This document shows positions 62,369 to 64,000 of a stretch of DNA of 64,000 bases, piece by piece. The stretch covers positions 806,001 to 870,000 of the forward strand of contig NZ_CP077290.1 in assembly GCF_019047785.1 (NCBI RefSeq), written 5' to 3'. The stretch's first letter is position 1. Every line of letters begins with the position of its first letter. The translations under genes were made by a program, and so were the position numbers. The notes under the pieces are model-generated. The model searched no databases. It worked only from the letters and a program-made list of their open reading frames with translations, and was not told the origin of the DNA. This DNA comes from Enterobacter cancerogenus (GTDB lineage Bacteria; Pseudomonadota; Gammaproteobacteria; Enterobacterales; Enterobacteriaceae).

Positions 62369-64000
62369 TTACTTCGCCTTCAGTGCCAGCGGATTCAGTT
62401 TCAGCTCATTGTAGTGGCTCACCCACGACGAGTATCTCTCCGGCGCAGACCAGACGCGATAGTGCAGGCGCGCCATTGTTACCGGATCGCTCAGCAGCAC
62501 CAGACGACGGTCGCGGTTGAGTTTCTCCGGCGTCTCGTTCAGCGCCTGCTCAACGTGACGATCGCGGGCAATCTCCAGTACATGGCTGGCACGGTGACGC
62601 GCGGTAGCCATTGCGGTGGCCAGGGCGTTAAACGACGGGTTAAACACCGCGTGCATAAAGCCATCTGCCAGCGAGCGGCTGCGGTTCAGCTCGAGATAAC
62701 GGTCGGTATCCACCAGCACCTGCGGCGGGGAATACTCTTCCGGGATCAGGAACAGCTTCCAGCGTTTAGTGCGCAGGCCAACCGTTGAGCGGCTGGAGAT
62801 CACCGACACAAACGGCGACAGGATCAGGGAGAAGACAATCGGGGCCAGCCAGAACAGGAAACGCAGATCCAGCCACGCCATCCCGGCCGCCCACACCAGC
62901 CCCAGCAGCAGCTGCGAACCGTGACGCATAAAGGCTTCGCTCCACGGCGTGGAGTCATCGTCACGCTGCGGCGAGTTCCAGACCACTTCCCAGCCCAGGA
63001 ACGCGCTCACCACAAATACGGTGTGGAAGAGCATACGTACCGGTGCCAGCAGGACGGAGAACAGCACTTCCAGCAGCAGCGACAGCGTCACGCGGCAGAA
63101 GCCACCGTACTCTTTAGAGCCTTTACACCAGATCAGCACAATACTGAGCAGTTTTGGCAGGAACAGCAGCACCATGGTCGACGCAAACAGCGCAATCGCC
63201 AGTTCCGGACGCCACTGCGGCCACACCGGGAACAGCTGGCGCGGTTGCAGGAAGTATTGCGGTTCCGTCAGCGCGTGGACAACCTGCAACGCCGTCGACA
63301 GCGCCAGGAACATAAACCACAGCGGTGCAGACAGATAAGACATCACGCCCGTCAGGAAGACCGCACGGTGAACCGGGTGCATCCCTTTCACCAGGAACAG
63401 GCGGAAGTTCATCAGGTTACCGTGACACCAGCGGCGGTCACGCTTCAGTTCATCCAGCAGGTTCGGCGGCAATTCTTCGTAGGAGCCTGGCAGATCGTAG
63501 GCGATCCAGACGCCCCACCCTGCACGGCGCATCAGCGCGGCTTCAACAAAGTCATGCGACAGGATAGAGCCTGCGAAGGAGCCTTCGCCCGGCAGCGGCG
63601 CAAGCGCACAGTGCTCGATAAACGGCTTCACGCGGATAATGGCGTTGTGACCCCAGTAGTGGGATTCACCCAGTTGCCAGAAGTGCAGACCCGCGGTAAA
63701 CAGCGGCCCGTAAACCCGCGTCGCAAACTGCTGGCAGCGTGCGTACAGCGTGTCCATTCCCGACGCTTTTGGCGAGGACTGAATAATCCCGGCATTCGGG
63801 TTAGCTTCCATCAGGCGAACCAGGCCGCTCAGACAGTCGCCGCTCATCACCGAGTCAGCATCCAGAACCACCATGTAGCTGTACTGGTTACCCCAGCGAC
63901 GGCAGAAGTCATCGATGTTACCGCTTTTACGCTTCACGCGACGACGACGACGGCGATAGAAGATCTGCCCTTCGCCCTGCACTTCCGCAATCAGCTCCAT
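62369..64000 (-). CDS. opgH: Osmoregulated periplasmic glucan glucosyltransferase OpgH (partial, C-terminal part)
   Basis: OpgH is the inner-membrane glucosyltransferase that makes and moves the beta-1,2-glucan backbone, and in E. coli also tunes division with UDP-glucose. The last 543 residues are in the window; the 5' part lies beyond base 64000, so the Met at the edge is internal. The GT-A domain is visible with its DxD ([12 protein letters not shown]), [15 protein letters not shown] and the (K/R)DRRWCHGN acceptor motif, followed by several membrane helices. It ends LNPLALKAK, slightly shorter than in E. coli. Confidence 0.97.
   Translation of the reverse strand: MELIAEVQGEGQIFYRRRRRRVKRKSGNIDDFCRRWGNQYSYMVVLDADSVMSGDCLSGLVRLMEANPNAGIIQSSPKASGMDTLYARCQQFATRVYGPLFTAGLHFWQLGESHYWGHNAIIRVKPFIEHCALAPLPGEGSFAGSILSHDFVEAALMRRAGWGVWIAYDLPGSYEELPPNLLDELKRDRRWCHGNLMNFRLFLVKGMHPVHRAVFLTGVMSYLSAPLWFMFLALSTALQVVHALTEPQYFLQPRQLFPVWPQWRPELAIALFASTMVLLFLPKLLSIVLIWCKGSKEYGGFCRVTLSLLLEVLFSVLLAPVRMLFHTVFVVSAFLGWEVVWNSPQRDDDSTPWSEAFMRHGSQLLLGLVWAAGMAWLDLRFLFWLAPIVFSLILSPFVSVISSRSTVGLRTKRWKLFLIPEEYSPPQVLVDTDRYLELNRSRSLADGFMHAVFNPSFNALATAMATARHRASHVLEIARDRHVEQALNETPEKLNRDRRLVLLSDPVTMARLHYRVWSAPERYSSWVSHYNELKLNPLALKAK

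Overview
The window is a contiguous piece of enterobacterial core chromosome. Nearly every protein matches a named Escherichia coli K-12 gene in length and motifs, and gene order follows the E. coli 23.5-25 minute region (ycfT-mfd to opgH) in reverse. The divergence from E. coli, the GC-rich codon use and the REP-type repeats suggest Enterobacter (cloacae complex) or a close relative such as Lelliottia. The genus is inferred; no marker in the window fixes it. No tRNA, rRNA, CRISPR array, insertion sequence, prophage or plasmid module was seen.

Layout. (1) 1-12.3 kb: end of ycfT, mfd (transcription-coupled repair), ldtC (LD-transpeptidase), the divergent bhsA/comR stress pair, ycfJ, ndh with a perfect FNR box, and the minus-strand run hinT-ycfL-lpoB-thiK-nagZ-ycfP. 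(2) 12.3-17.1 kb: fhuE (ferric coprogen receptor), a GC-rich structured intergenic element, and ptsG with its CRP site and SgrS-pairing leader. (3) 17.1-27.7 kb: the long minus-strand block yceD-rpmF-plsX-fabH-fabD-fabG-acpP-fabF-pabC-mltG-tmk-holB-ycfH (ribosomal protein L32, fatty-acid and phospholipid initiation, folate, glycan-strand release, dTMP, DNA polymerase clamp loader). (4) 27.9-33.3 kb: yceF, rluC and rne with its long autoregulatory leader. (5) 33.3-35.6 kb: a divergent LysR regulator/MFS transporter pair between rne and flgL, absent from that position in E. coli K-12 as I recall it, and the only clearly accessory genes here. (6) 35.6-47.1 kb: the complete flgAMN / flgBCDEFGHIJKL flagellar cluster with a FlhDC box and two sigma-28 promoters. 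(7) 47.2-64 kb: murJ, yceM, yceH, rimJ, mdtH, yceB, pyrC (PurR box and SD-sequestering leader), dinI (LexA box), bssS, solA, yceO, yceJ-yceI, trhO, lpxL, mdtG, msyB, yceK and the 3' part of opgH.

Functionally the region combines envelope construction (ldtC, lpoB, nagZ, mltG, murJ, lpxL, opgH, fab/plsX), RNA metabolism (rne, rluC, trhO), respiration and sugar uptake (ndh, ptsG), motility and efflux. I did not find a new biological system. The most interesting signals are regulatory: a repeated motif flanking bhsA/comR, a perfect T-N11-A palindrome between the LysR and MFS genes, a near-consensus promoter that would give yceD-rpmF-plsX an almost leaderless mRNA, hairpins between rpmF and plsX and over the mdtH ribosome-binding site, and the structured repeat-like element between fhuE and ptsG. 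Comparisons with E. coli are from memory and were not checked by database search.
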